A DNA stretch of 64,000 nucleotides, taken from contig NZ_CP157804.1 in NCBI RefSeq assembly GCF_040112705.1, forward strand, positions 808,501-872,500, written 5' to 3'. Below are positions 35,091-43,280 of the stretch, piece by piece; position 1 is the first letter of the stretch, and every line of letters begins with the position of its first letter. A program made the translations under genes and the position numbers. This DNA is from Flagellimonas sp. MMG031. Lineage in GTDB: Bacteria > Bacteroidota > Bacteroidia > Flavobacteriales > Flavobacteriaceae. Below the pieces are notes generated by a model that was given only the letters and a program-made list of their open reading frames with translations, ran no database searches and had not been told where the DNA came from.

Positions 35091-36275
35091 TTAGTTTTTG
35101 GCTGTTGTAGTTGAATCGATCACCTGAACTTTTTGTCCATCTCGTACCCTACGGGCACCTTCTACAATGACCTGACTGCCGGATGAGATTCCTTCAAGTA
35201 CTTCCAAATAATCACCTTGGGTTCTACCGGGAGTTATAATGGATTTTTTGGCCATCACCTCTCCGTTTTCTTCAGCAATAAGATACACGTATTGTTCCCC
35301 TTCAGCATTTTCCGAAACCACACTTTGGGGGATTAAAATGGCATTCTCGTTGGTATAATCATTGATTTTTACCTTGGCCGTCAAATTGGGCTTTACATTT
35401 CCAGTCTTGTTGGGCACGGGAATCTCCGCACTAAAAGATCGGTTGCTCGGATTGATGAAGTTGCCGGTCTGACGCACCTTTGTAGTGATGCTCTCTCCCA
35501 AAACAGGAAAATAGACCTCTGCCTCCTTACCTACGGTCACATTGGGTAAGTGGCTTTCGGGTACTTCTACATCAATGTACATATCGGATAGGTTTACAAT
35601 TCGGAAAATCTCTGATCCAGGTCCTGGGCTTACCACGGTACCTTGATCTTTTATAATGTCGTCCACAATCCCTGAGAAAGGAGCACGGATAGAAGATTTC
35701 CCTACTTGGCTTTCCAATTGTTTCACGGCGCTCTGTTGGGCCTCATACTGCGTTTTGGCCTGTAGGTACTGTATTTCCGAACCAATATTTTGTTCCCAAA
35801 GTCTTTTTTGGCGCTCAAAAGTGGTCTTCGCCAGCTCGGCCTGGGTCCTTAACTGAGCCAATTGGCTGGAGAGTCCGCCATCGTCAATGGAGGCCAGCAA
35901 TTGCCCCTTTGATACACGTTGGCCTTCTTTTACATAAACACGGTAAAGGGTACCGGCCATTTCCGGGTATACCAAAACGTTTTGGTCGGTCATTACATCT
36001 CCTTGCAATTCCAAATAATGTTGAAATTGTTGTGGTTCTACGGTGAGTGCGGAAACCAAAGGTAATTTTGTGTTGTCCTCGAGTTCACCGATGGCCTCGT
36101 CCAATTGTTTTACTTGTGATTCCAACGCCTTCAGTTCTTCGGTGACGGAATTTCGTTTGGCGCGAATGGCCTCTACATCCTTACTGGCGATTACACTTTC
36201 TACGGAATTACCGCTGCCGCTGCCGCACGAAGCAAGGACCAAGGTGGTTATTGTGATATATATAGCTTTTTTCAT
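35091..36275 (-). CDS. RND efflux periplasmic adaptor, lipoprotein
   Basis: A 394-residue membrane-fusion protein with a lipoprotein signal (lipobox LASC, C17). An N-terminal coiled coil (about 30-70) is followed by the lipoyl half-motif VYVKEGQRVSKGQLLASID, a helical hairpin (about 130-190), the second lipoyl half (SSIRAPFSGIVDDIIKDQG) and beta-barrel domains. It links the RND permease encoded 9 bp downstream to the TolC-like channel encoded upstream. Confidence 0.94.
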   Translation of the reverse strand: MKKAIYITITTLVLASCGSGSGNSVESVIASKDVEAIRAKRNSVTEELKALESQVKQLDEAIGELEDNTKLPLVSALTVEPQQFQHYLELQGDVMTDQNVLVYPEMAGTLYRVYVKEGQRVSKGQLLASIDDGGLSSQLAQLRTQAELAKTTFERQKRLWEQNIGSEIQYLQAKTQYEAQQSAVKQLESQVGKSSIRAPFSGIVDDIIKDQGTVVSPGPGSEIFRIVNLSDMYIDVEVPESHLPNVTVGKEAEVYFPVLGESITTKVRQTGNFINPSNRSFSAEIPVPNKTGNVKPNLTAKVKINDYTNENAILIPQSVVSENAEGEQYVYLIAEENGEVMAKKSIITPGRTQGDYLEVLEGISSGSQVIVEGARRVRDGQKVQVIDSTTTAKN

Positions 36276-36298
36276 GATGGAATGGTTTTCTCCTTTGT

Positions 36299-37630
36299 TT
36301 ATTGATTTATAATGTTTTCCAGCGCCGTTTTCTTATTGATCACGTCGACCATGGATTGTAGATATTCTTGTTGACTGTTGTATAGCTGCGTCTGTGCCTG
36401 TCTCAATTCAAAACTGGTAGCCAGACCTTCGGAATATTTGATTTGGTTCTTTTTTTCGATGCGTTCGGCCAGGTCCAGATTGTCTTTGGAAGTGCCATAT
36501 TGTTCAATGGCCAGAATATAATCGCTCTTGGCCGTTTCCAGTTGAAGACGAATACGTGATTGGGTTTCGGTGAATTGTGTTTTGGCTTTTTCCAAGGCAA
36601 TCTTGGCACGTTGGGTGCTGGCGCTTCGTTGCAGGGAACTGAAGATAGGAATGTTGAGGTCTACCCCTAAAATAGAGGAACCGAACCACTGCTGCCCGCT
36701 GCTAAAAAAATTGAAACGATCGCTAAATGAGTTTCCCCCATAATTGACAAAAGCATTTAAGGTGGGAAGCGCTCTGCTCTTGGCCAATTTTAACTCAAGG
36801 AAACGTTGTTCGTTGAGGTTGGCAGCCATTTTAAAATCTACGTTGTTCTCTATGTCAAATTCGGAATCGATAAGGCCTAAATCAATTTGCTTTTGGGTAA
36901 GGTCATCCAGATTTTCGGTCAGAACTGTTGGGGCCTCAATAGGGAGTCCAAGCACCAGGTTCAACATTTGCCTTGTGATTTTCTCCATCCTACGGGCATT
37001 TTTAAGCTGATTTTCAACCGATGATAACGTAATCTGCAATTGGTCCACGCTCTCCTCATCTCCAAGTCCGTTCTCGTAAATACGTTTGGTTTCGTAGAGG
37101 TTCTCCTCCAAAGTGGCTTTGTTCTTTTCGGAAATCAGTACGCTTTCTTGGGCCAACAATACGTTGCCGTAGGCTTCTACCACCGATTTACGAACATCCA
37201 GTTCGGTTTTTTCCTTGTTGTTCTGACTATAATCCAAAAAGGTTTTGGTGGCTTGAACGCCCACGATGTAAGATCCATCAAAAATCTGTTGGGTCAAGGT
37301 TGCAGTGGCGGCAATGGATTGCGGCTGTCCAAAGACCACTTCTTGAAAAGTGCCTGGTTCTCCGCCAAAAAATTCAGCGGGAATCTGGGCCACAGGTTGC
37401 TTCAACTGGTTTTGGTAGCTTACCGCTCCATTGATCTGGGGCAATCCCGATGCAATGGTCTCCCATTTTTGCTTTTGGGCATCAAGGATATCCCTTTCTG
37501 CATTTTGGGCGGTATAATTGTGCTCCAATGCATAGGTGATGGCCTGATCTAAGCTAAAACTCGGTATGGAGTCCTGCGCAGATGCCAACCAGGGCAATAT
37601 AAATAGTAAGGTGATTAGTGTTTGTCGCAT
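36299..37630 (-). CDS. TolC family outer-membrane efflux channel
   Basis: A 443-residue protein with a signal peptide (LPWLASAQD) and two TolC-type repeats of long helices and short outer-membrane beta segments; the internal repeat is visible in paired NxxxAxxxL segments. It starts directly after the TetR stop with no gap and ends 23 bp before the adaptor start. It completes the tripartite pump of this operon. Confidence 0.93.
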   Translation of the reverse strand: MRQTLITLLFILPWLASAQDSIPSFSLDQAITYALEHNYTAQNAERDILDAQKQKWETIASGLPQINGAVSYQNQLKQPVAQIPAEFFGGEPGTFQEVVFGQPQSIAATATLTQQIFDGSYIVGVQATKTFLDYSQNNKEKTELDVRKSVVEAYGNVLLAQESVLISEKNKATLEENLYETKRIYENGLGDEESVDQLQITLSSVENQLKNARRMEKITRQMLNLVLGLPIEAPTVLTENLDDLTQKQIDLGLIDSEFDIENNVDFKMAANLNEQRFLELKLAKSRALPTLNAFVNYGGNSFSDRFNFFSSGQQWFGSSILGVDLNIPIFSSLQRSASTQRAKIALEKAKTQFTETQSRIRLQLETAKSDYILAIEQYGTSKDNLDLAERIEKKNQIKYSEGLATSFELRQAQTQLYNSQQEYLQSMVDVINKKTALENIINQ

Positions 37631-38236
37631 TTATTCTTGATTTGAATTGATGATTGAGTTGAGTATTTGTCTTCCTTTTGGGGTTACAATGCCCCTGAGG
37701 TGGTATTCCAGATAATAATCCAGCAGCTCCACTTTGTTGAAAATTTTGGTAGGGAAAAGGTTATTGTCCTTAATGCTCATGACCCCGGAAAAATAAATTC
37801 TGGAAACAAATTCCACGTTGAGGTTGTCACGGTAGATGCCCATTTGCATGCCTCGTTTCACATTTTCGATGACGCAGCCGTGCATGGAACTATACTGCCT
37901 CTCCTTAAGGGTGGCATGGACCTTGGGATAATACTTCTGTAATTGGTACAGAGGTGAGGATTTCTCATCCTTTAAATGTACCATCACAAATCTTTTGATT
38001 TCGTACAGTTCTTCAATTGGGTTTTTTTTCAGTTCTACGATGTTGTCTATTCCGCAAGTAATAAAGTCACACATGGTCATGGTCGACTCCTCCACCAGTT
38101 CCGTTTTGTTCTTAAAATGTGAATAGATGGTCTTTTTGGACATCCCCATCTCATGGGCCAAATCGTCCATGGTAACGCTCTTAAAGCCTAGGTTTAAGAA
38201 CATTTCAGTTGCTTTTTGTATAATCGTCTCCCTCAT
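37631..38236 (-). CDS. TetR/AcrR family repressor of the RND operon
   Basis: A 201-residue regulator starting at ATG 38236 (MRETIIQKATEMF). The helix-turn-helix is FKSVTMDDLAHEMGMSKKTIYSHFKNK; the C-terminal ligand domain is variable as usual. It is the first gene of the efflux operon. A 15-bp inverted repeat overlaps its promoter, so autoregulation and derepression by a pump substrate are likely. A longer reading from 38275 would run the coding sequence through the promoter and is not credible. Confidence 0.93.
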   Translation of the reverse strand: MRETIIQKATEMFLNLGFKSVTMDDLAHEMGMSKKTIYSHFKNKTELVEESTMTMCDFITCGIDNIVELKKNPIEELYEIKRFVMVHLKDEKSSPLYQLQKYYPKVHATLKERQYSSMHGCVIENVKRGMQMGIYRDNLNVEFVSRIYFSGVMSIKDNNLFPTKIFNKVELLDYYLEYHLRGIVTPKGRQILNSIINSNQE

Positions 38237-38245
38237 AATCGGTGG

Positions 38246-38292
38246 CAAATGTAACCACGGAAACTTTAAAAACAAAAAAAGTTTCCGTGGTT
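38246..38292 (-). promoter_or_regulatory. Promoter and inverted-repeat operator of the TetR/RND operon
   Basis: AACCACGGAAACTTT (38253-38267) is perfectly inverted as AAAGTTTCCGTGGTT (38278-38292) with a 10-bp spacer. On the minus strand the -7 element TACATTTG (38246-38253) and a -33 TTTG (38273-38276, inside the spacer) are 19 bp apart, the textbook Bacteroidota arrangement. A repressor on this repeat would block the promoter. Confidence 0.75.
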
Positions 38293-38453
38293 TTACAATT
38301 TTTTAACGAAGGATTGATTTTTTGTTTTAACTGCGTTTTTTTCCGTGGATATATACGGGAACCACCGCTGTTTTTTGATGGGACTCATTTTCTTCGAGGG
38401 GACCCAACCTCCAAAAAAAAGGTCGGAATTGGCGTAGGTACTTTTTACTTCGG

Positions 38454-38885
38454 TTAGGCTTCTTTGGATTCATCATGATTATCGTTTTTGATTTTTTGAA
38501 CATATGCTTTAAAGGCTTCTTCGCCCTCTTCCTTCCAAAATTGATCGTAGTGTTTCCACTCATCAAAATCCCGTCTCCAGGATCCACATTTGTTGGACGA
38601 CTTCATCTTCTTTTTGTGACTGCTGCCCTTGCTTTTTGCGCCACCGCCGCCAAAACCGAACAGCAATTTGGCAAGAATGAACACTCCAAGTGCCTGCCAG
38701 TAGGTAACGGTTCCAACTCCGAACAAATCGGGTATGAGCCAGTTCCAGAGGCGCATCAGTAAATAGTTGGCCAAAAGAAAGACCAAGATTCCCAAGACGA
38801 CCATGGCAATGACTTTTACTACCTTTTTTACGGTGTTCTCCACCTTCTTTTCTACAGCTTTTTCAAATTCTTTTTTATGCTCCAT
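38454..38885 (-). CDS. Two-helix membrane protein paired with an ECF sigma factor
   Basis: A 143-residue protein with an amphipathic charged N-terminus, two membrane helices (about 24-46 and 62-80), a Gly/Lys-rich linker and a charged cytoplasmic tail rich in Trp, Glu and Lys. Its start overlaps the end of the sigma factor gene by 11 bp. That coupling suggests it controls or senses for the sigma factor, although no zinc-finger anti-sigma motif is seen. I do not recognise a characterised family. Confidence 0.75.
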   Translation of the reverse strand: MEHKKEFEKAVEKKVENTVKKVVKVIAMVVLGILVFLLANYLLMRLWNWLIPDLFGVGTVTYWQALGVFILAKLLFGFGGGGAKSKGSSHKKKMKSSNKCGSWRRDFDEWKHYDQFWKEEGEEAFKAYVQKIKNDNHDESKEA

Positions 38886-39423
38886 GACTCATTTCTTTTA
38901 AGTTTTCCAATTTTTTTGATAGTTCAGACATGGCCCTATGTCTTCGTGACATGAGGGTCCCTGCCGGTATTCCTGTTTTTTCAGCTATTTGTTTGTAATG
39001 GTATCCTTCAAAATCTATGGCAATGACGATATCCCGGTAAGGCGCTTTTAAATCCTGAACGGCCTTTTTGAGGGCCCGTTCCATTTCCGGGGAGTAACTA
39101 TTGTCGGCATCACCATAAAAGAACTCTGCAAATTCGCGCCATTGTTGGTCAATGTCCTCGCTGGGCACTTTTTTCTCTTTTCTCCCACGCATAATGTCCA
39201 TAATCCTGTTGCGAATGGCGTTGTACACAAATCCACCTACGTTGTGGATAGGAATGGCATCTTCCGATCGGGAGAATATCCGTAGGGCAACATCCTGCAC
39301 AATATCTTCGGCATCCCGTTCCGATGTGTCCCTGATCTTCGACTGCACATACGACCGCAACGATCCGTACTCCTCTGTGAAGAAGTTGGTCAGGTTGTTA
39401 TGGTTATCGGTTTTGGCTGCCAT
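38875..39423 (-). CDS. ECF-type RNA polymerase sigma factor
   Basis: A 182-residue sigma-70 family factor. Region 2 is seen in AEDIVQDVALRIF and VGGFVYNAIRNRIMDIMRGRK, and region 4 in LKAPYRDIVIAIDFEGYHYKQIAEKTGIPAGTLMSRRHRA. The linker is slightly long for an ECF factor. Its stop lies inside the start of the membrane-protein gene downstream. The genes it controls are not evident from this window. Confidence 0.93.
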   Translation of the reverse strand: MAAKTDNHNNLTNFFTEEYGSLRSYVQSKIRDTSERDAEDIVQDVALRIFSRSEDAIPIHNVGGFVYNAIRNRIMDIMRGRKEKKVPSEDIDQQWREFAEFFYGDADNSYSPEMERALKKAVQDLKAPYRDIVIAIDFEGYHYKQIAEKTGIPAGTLMSRRHRAMSELSKKLENLKEMSHGA

Positions 39424-39581
39424 TTGGTTACTTCGGGTTGCTCTTCACTAATAGAGACGGAGTAAAAGGATTCTATTGCACTTTTTTGGAAACTTTTTTT
39501 CAAAGGATTGACTTTTAGATATTTGGTGTGGATAACAACTGATTTTAAAAGTAGCCCATCCTCAAATTCAATATTTGAATG

Positions 39582-39589
39582 TATTTTTG
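39582..39589 (+). promoter_or_regulatory. -7 promoter element of the polyprenyl synthase gene
   Basis: TATTTTTG matches TAnnTTTG. It ends only 5 bp before the ATG at 39595, so the transcript would be nearly leaderless or start elsewhere. Confidence 0.35.
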
Positions 39590-39594
39590 ACTCC

Positions 39595-40578
39595 ATGTCA
39601 GATATCGATAGCATTAGTCAGTACAGAGCTCAGTTTGTTACGTACCTCGAACAAAGAACCCAATTAGGGGAACCCAAAAATCTGTACGAGCCCGTACAGT
39701 ATATTTTGGGATTGGGAGGCAAACGCATGCGGCCTATACTCACCTTGATGACGGCCGAGGCTTTTGGTGGAAAGGTAGCGGATGCCATGGATGCGGCCTT
39801 GGCTGTGGAAATGTTCCACAATTTTTCCTTGGTACATGATGATATTATGGATGACGCTCCCTTGCGAAGAGGTAAGGTGACCGTTCATGAAAAATGGGAT
39901 GTGAACACGGGAATTCTATCCGGCGACGCCATGTTGATTCTTTCCTATCAATGTTTTGAAAGCTACCCTCCTGAAATCTATGCGGAGCTGACCAAATTGT
40001 TCAGCAAGACCGCTTTGGAGGTTTGCGAAGGGCAGCAATATGATGTGGATTTTGAGACCCGGGACGATGTGACCATCCCCGAATACCTGAAAATGATTGA
40101 GTACAAAACCTCCGTTCTCGTGGCAGCTGCCATGAAGATGGGTGCGATTGTGGCAAAAGCCCCCGACAGTGATGCCAATGCCATTTATGAGTTTGGCCGA
40201 GATCTGGGCATTGCTTTTCAATTACAGGACGATTATTTGGATGCCTTTGGTGACCCCAAAACCTTTGGCAAGCAAGTGGGAGGCGATATTATGGAGAACA
40301 AAAAGACGTATCTGTACCTGAAATCCTTGGAAAATGCCTCCAAAGACAATCAAGAAGGGCTGTTGCACCTGTATTCCATCAAACCTGAAGATTCTACAGC
40401 TAAGGTCGCTGCGGTAAAAGCAATTTTTAAGGAAAGTGGAGCAGTGGAAGCAACCAAAAAAGCGATACAAGACTTCACCCAAAAGGCCTTTGATGCCTTG
40501 GCAGACACCAACCTGCCAGAGAACAAAAAAGCTTTGCTAAAGCAGTTTGGAAAAAATTTGATGGAGCGTACCGTTTAG
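39595..40578 (+). CDS. Polyprenyl (probably geranylgeranyl) diphosphate synthase
   Basis: A 327-residue trans-prenyltransferase that chains isopentenyl diphosphate units. The first Asp-rich motif is DDIMD (82-86), the second is QLQDDYLDAFGD, and GGKRMRPIL binds diphosphate. F77, five residues before the first motif, is aromatic, which in this family limits products to about C20. The start at 39595 (MSDIDSISQY) is preferred to an upstream in-frame start. Its stop overlaps that of the convergent lycopene cyclase gene by 4 bp; GGPP is also the carotenoid precursor. Confidence 0.92.
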   Translation: MSDIDSISQYRAQFVTYLEQRTQLGEPKNLYEPVQYILGLGGKRMRPILTLMTAEAFGGKVADAMDAALAVEMFHNFSLVHDDIMDDAPLRRGKVTVHEKWDVNTGILSGDAMLILSYQCFESYPPEIYAELTKLFSKTALEVCEGQQYDVDFETRDDVTIPEYLKMIEYKTSVLVAAAMKMGAIVAKAPDSDANAIYEFGRDLGIAFQLQDDYLDAFGDPKTFGKQVGGDIMENKKTYLYLKSLENASKDNQEGLLHLYSIKPEDSTAKVAAVKAIFKESGAVEATKKAIQDFTQKAFDALADTNLPENKKALLKQFGKNLMERTV

Positions 40579-41717
40579 AATAGGCGATTGAGCAATGCGT
40601 TGATGAACGGCATGGGTTTGGGAGCGGACACAATTTGAAGTTCTTCCCAAAGATTGGTCTCGTTTTCTAAGAATTTTAGGATCAAGGAAGCCTTTCTTCT
40701 TTTGAACATGGATTCAAAAATTTCGTGTCCCAAGTGATTGTTTTTGTACAAAATGTCCAATAATAACATATCATAGAACAGAAACCGGTTCTTTTGGTGA
40801 AATTGGGTCAAGGGTTTACCCGTTTTAAGATGTGCTACCAGTTTGGGCACTTCCCTGCTTGTATTGTAAAAAGTATAGCCCGTGCTGGGTTTGGCCCACC
40901 CACCTGCAATCCCAATATGGAACAATTTATTGGAATTATGTTGATGAAAGGGATAGCAAGTCATGGGAATACTTCCGAATTCGGTGTCTTGGATGGAGTA
41001 GGTTATATCACCGAAGTTTTTGGTGATGTAGGCTTTAATGGCTTCTTCGTATTCCTGTTTTTCCAACAGATGCTCGGAAAAGAGGGTGTATTCCAAGAGG
41101 GCTTCGGTTTCCGAAAAGGGGAGGATGTACATAAATCGGGTATTGCCCTTTTGGGGTACGGAAAAATCCATGAATGTAGCCTCGTTTGGGTTAAAAACCG
41201 ACCGGTCTGTTTTAATGTGCCACCCTACAAAATGTTGCTGTAAAACGGGGTAATCCGTTTGTTTTAGGGGTAGGGAAGCGTCGTACACACTGGAAAATAC
41301 CGTTTGTCCGGTAAATTTTTGGCTAGGGGTGGTTACCACAACCTCATGTTCGTGCTCTTCGAATTGTTGCACTTCTTCCTGTATCCAAGTGATGTTGGGA
41401 TAGGCCTTTACTCTTGGCACGAAGTGATTGTAGAAATCAATCCCTCTCAACATTTTATAGGTATAGGGGTCAATGGAAGTGGATTTTTGAAGTGATTTCC
41501 CCCCCACATAAATATGGTTCCATGTTTTATGGACCAGTTCATCAAATTGCCCGGCACCCCGTTCCCAAAAGCACCACGTGCGGTCGTTTTTGGATTTATC
41601 GTCCTTGTCCAACACCAAAATGGATTTGGAAGCAAAGAAAGGATCTTTTCCCAACGTATCGGCCAAAAGCAGACCAGCGGCTCCCGCACCTATAATGATG
41701 TAGTCGTAGTTGGGCAT
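40575..41717 (-). CDS. crtY: Lycopene beta-cyclase (CrtY/CrtL type)
   Basis: A 380-residue flavoprotein starting at ATG 41717 (MPNYDYIIIGAGAAG, the FAD-binding start). Family motifs include NDRTWCFWE, LPFSETEALLEYTLFS, the GIAGGWAKPSTGYTF segment and a C-terminal FLENETNLWEEL. It makes beta-carotene from lycopene, the precursor of zeaxanthin in yellow flavobacteria. No other carotenoid gene is nearby, so the pathway is split over the genome. An ATG six codons earlier is also possible. Confidence 0.9.
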   Translation of the reverse strand: MPNYDYIIIGAGAAGLLLADTLGKDPFFASKSILVLDKDDKSKNDRTWCFWERGAGQFDELVHKTWNHIYVGGKSLQKSTSIDPYTYKMLRGIDFYNHFVPRVKAYPNITWIQEEVQQFEEHEHEVVVTTPSQKFTGQTVFSSVYDASLPLKQTDYPVLQQHFVGWHIKTDRSVFNPNEATFMDFSVPQKGNTRFMYILPFSETEALLEYTLFSEHLLEKQEYEEAIKAYITKNFGDITYSIQDTEFGSIPMTCYPFHQHNSNKLFHIGIAGGWAKPSTGYTFYNTSREVPKLVAHLKTGKPLTQFHQKNRFLFYDMLLLDILYKNNHLGHEIFESMFKRRKASLILKFLENETNLWEELQIVSAPKPMPFINALLNRLF

Positions 41718-41760
41718 ATTGTTAAAAATAGGCATTTGAAGGGTCGAATGACTTTTTCTT

Positions 41761-42642
41761 TTATTCCAATTCTTCCTCTACGATTCTTAAAGGATAGATG
41801 GCTGTTATTTGTTTTTTAAGGCTATTATCCAAATCTTCCAAACGGGTGCCAAATTTTTCTAGAGCAAGCTTTTCCCTTAAGTCAATAACCGTACTATAAA
41901 GGATCTCCACCGTGTTCTTGTAAACAGAATATTTTATGTTACCATTATAGGCTAACACAAATGTTGCTACGGATTTGTTTCTTAAAGAGTGTTGTTCAAT
42001 GTGGCTGGCTAATTTTTCTTTTGAAACTTGATTATCATCAACATAGATTTCCTCGTTTTCAGTGATTTTTATATGCAATGCCTTGTCTGGGTCGTACTCT
42101 TTGACTTCTTGGAAATCCGTATTTATTCCCGCTTGGGTATCAATCATGCAAAAGACTAGAAAGGATAGTCTTTTGTAATAATCCAGGGTAAAATCTTCTT
42201 TGGATAACAATTCCAACATCTTTCTTGCTAAAGATTTCGGAGAATCAACAGCAAATTGCTCTAGCTGTTTTAATGTTGACTTATTGTAATTTGTTGAATC
42301 AACACTTTTGATCTGATTGCAACCTATAGTTTTTTGAGGGTCATAACCACTTAATTTTTGACTCTCTAAACAGAATAGCTTGGACGGTTCCTTTTTGGGA
42401 TGTGTTCCATTAACCACTCCTTTTAGAAACTGGATATAGCTTTTTCCACTTTCATCGATCAAGAACCCCTCTAGAATCAGAAGATTTTGATAATCAAGCA
42501 ATAATTGTTTGTAGCCCTCTCCATCATCCGGATAAGATTGATAGTAGCAATCCATAAGCTGTTTTTCAATTCTTTCAGTTTGCCCTAAACCTGTAAAATG
42601 GGAAAACAGGATTACCATAATGGATAGGAAATGAATCTTCAC
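41761..42642 (-). CDS. Exported protein with ExbD/TolR-like C-terminal domain
   Basis: A 293-residue protein of unknown function with a signal-like N-terminus (ending near GLGQ) and a GTG start. The first 180 residues show no family I know. Residues about 189-265 (LHIKITENEEIYVDDNQVSKEKL and the following helix-strand unit) resemble the periplasmic domain of ExbD/TolR biopolymer-transport proteins. It lies 6 bp after a membrane-protein gene, and no ExbB partner is visible. The pair is visibly more AT-rich than its surroundings. Confidence 0.6.
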   Translation of the reverse strand: MKIHFLSIMVILFSHFTGLGQTERIEKQLMDCYYQSYPDDGEGYKQLLLDYQNLLILEGFLIDESGKSYIQFLKGVVNGTHPKKEPSKLFCLESQKLSGYDPQKTIGCNQIKSVDSTNYNKSTLKQLEQFAVDSPKSLARKMLELLSKEDFTLDYYKRLSFLVFCMIDTQAGINTDFQEVKEYDPDKALHIKITENEEIYVDDNQVSKEKLASHIEQHSLRNKSVATFVLAYNGNIKYSVYKNTVEILYSTVIDLREKLALEKFGTRLEDLDNSLKKQITAIYPLRIVEEELE

Positions 42643-42648
42643 TGGATA

Positions 42649-43095
42649 TTATTTTCTTATTGTATTTATCAATTTCAAAAACCAATGTATGATTAATAAT
42701 AAAACGGGCAAAATAGCGATGCCATAGGTATATCCCCAGAATAATTTCATGGCCAGTTGGCCTCCCTGAAAACCTGTCGCCGCTCCCGAAAATGAAAACG
42801 ATAAATTTCCAGCAAGTAAATAGGACACGGGTACCCAAAGAACTGCAAAACCCACGGAAAACGTAAGAAGTTGGTTGAACAGTTTGTGCCGTTTCTTGGG
42901 ATCCCTAAATTCTCCCACACCAAAATAGATTGTCAAGGGCAACGCAATTAGACCCATCCAAGTGATGGGCGTTCCCATCGGAATGGAACTTCCTTCATAC
43001 AACGGGACGGTCAAAATGGAGGAGCCGGTAATCAAAAGTGACAGTACAAGGATGAAAATCAAAAAGCAGGCAAAAAAGTAAAATCGAGACTTCAA
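42649..43095 (-). CDS. Four-helix membrane protein of unknown function
   Basis: A 148-residue protein with four hydrophobic segments (about 6-28, 45-60, 75-95 and 115-142) and a charged loop FRDPKKRHKLFN. The only start that keeps the first helix is TTG at 43095. It is followed 6 bp later by the ExbD-like gene, so the two form an operon. A perfect inverted repeat lies 43 bp upstream (43138-43156). I do not recognise the family. Confidence 0.6.
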   Translation of the reverse strand: MKSRFYFFACFLIFILVLSLLITGSSILTVPLYEGSSIPMGTPITWMGLIALPLTIYFGVGEFRDPKKRHKLFNQLLTFSVGFAVLWVPVSYLLAGNLSFSFSGAATGFQGGQLAMKLFWGYTYGIAILPVLLLIIHWFLKLINTIRK

Positions 43096-43137
43096 TAGTA
43101 TTTCATTTTAAACTTTAGAAAGATAACCATTCTTCTT

Positions 43138-43156
43138 TTTGTAATCGCATTACAAA
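43138..43156. promoter_or_regulatory. 19-bp inverted repeat between divergent operons
   Basis: TTTGTAAT-CGC-ATTACAAA has perfect 8-bp arms. It lies between the leftward membrane-protein operon and the rightward DtxR-ZIP operon. The GTAAT...ATTAC form resembles Fur/Zur-type metal-responsive sites; a DtxR-type site is also possible given the neighbour. A short palindrome CTACTAGTAG follows at 43161-43170. Confidence 0.45.
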
Positions 43157-43258
43157 GAAACTACTAGTAGATTAAGGTGCTGCTTAGCTTCAAAAAGGTA
43201 TTCAAATTCACTCGGTAATTTAGACACAACGAAAAATAAATTTTGCTAAATAAAAATG

Positions 43259-43266
43259 TATTTTTG
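43259..43266 (+). promoter_or_regulatory. -7 promoter element of the DtxR-ZIP operon
   Basis: TATTTTTG matches TAnnTTTG and ends 14 bp before the start codon at 43281. A TTTTG at 43241-43245 is closer than the usual -33 spacing. Confidence 0.4.
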
Positions 43267-43280
43267 AAAAAACAATTTTG

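Noticed and set aside
38237..38275. N-terminal extension of the TetR protein
   Set aside because: It would run through the promoter and operator; ATG 38236 gives the usual TetR start.
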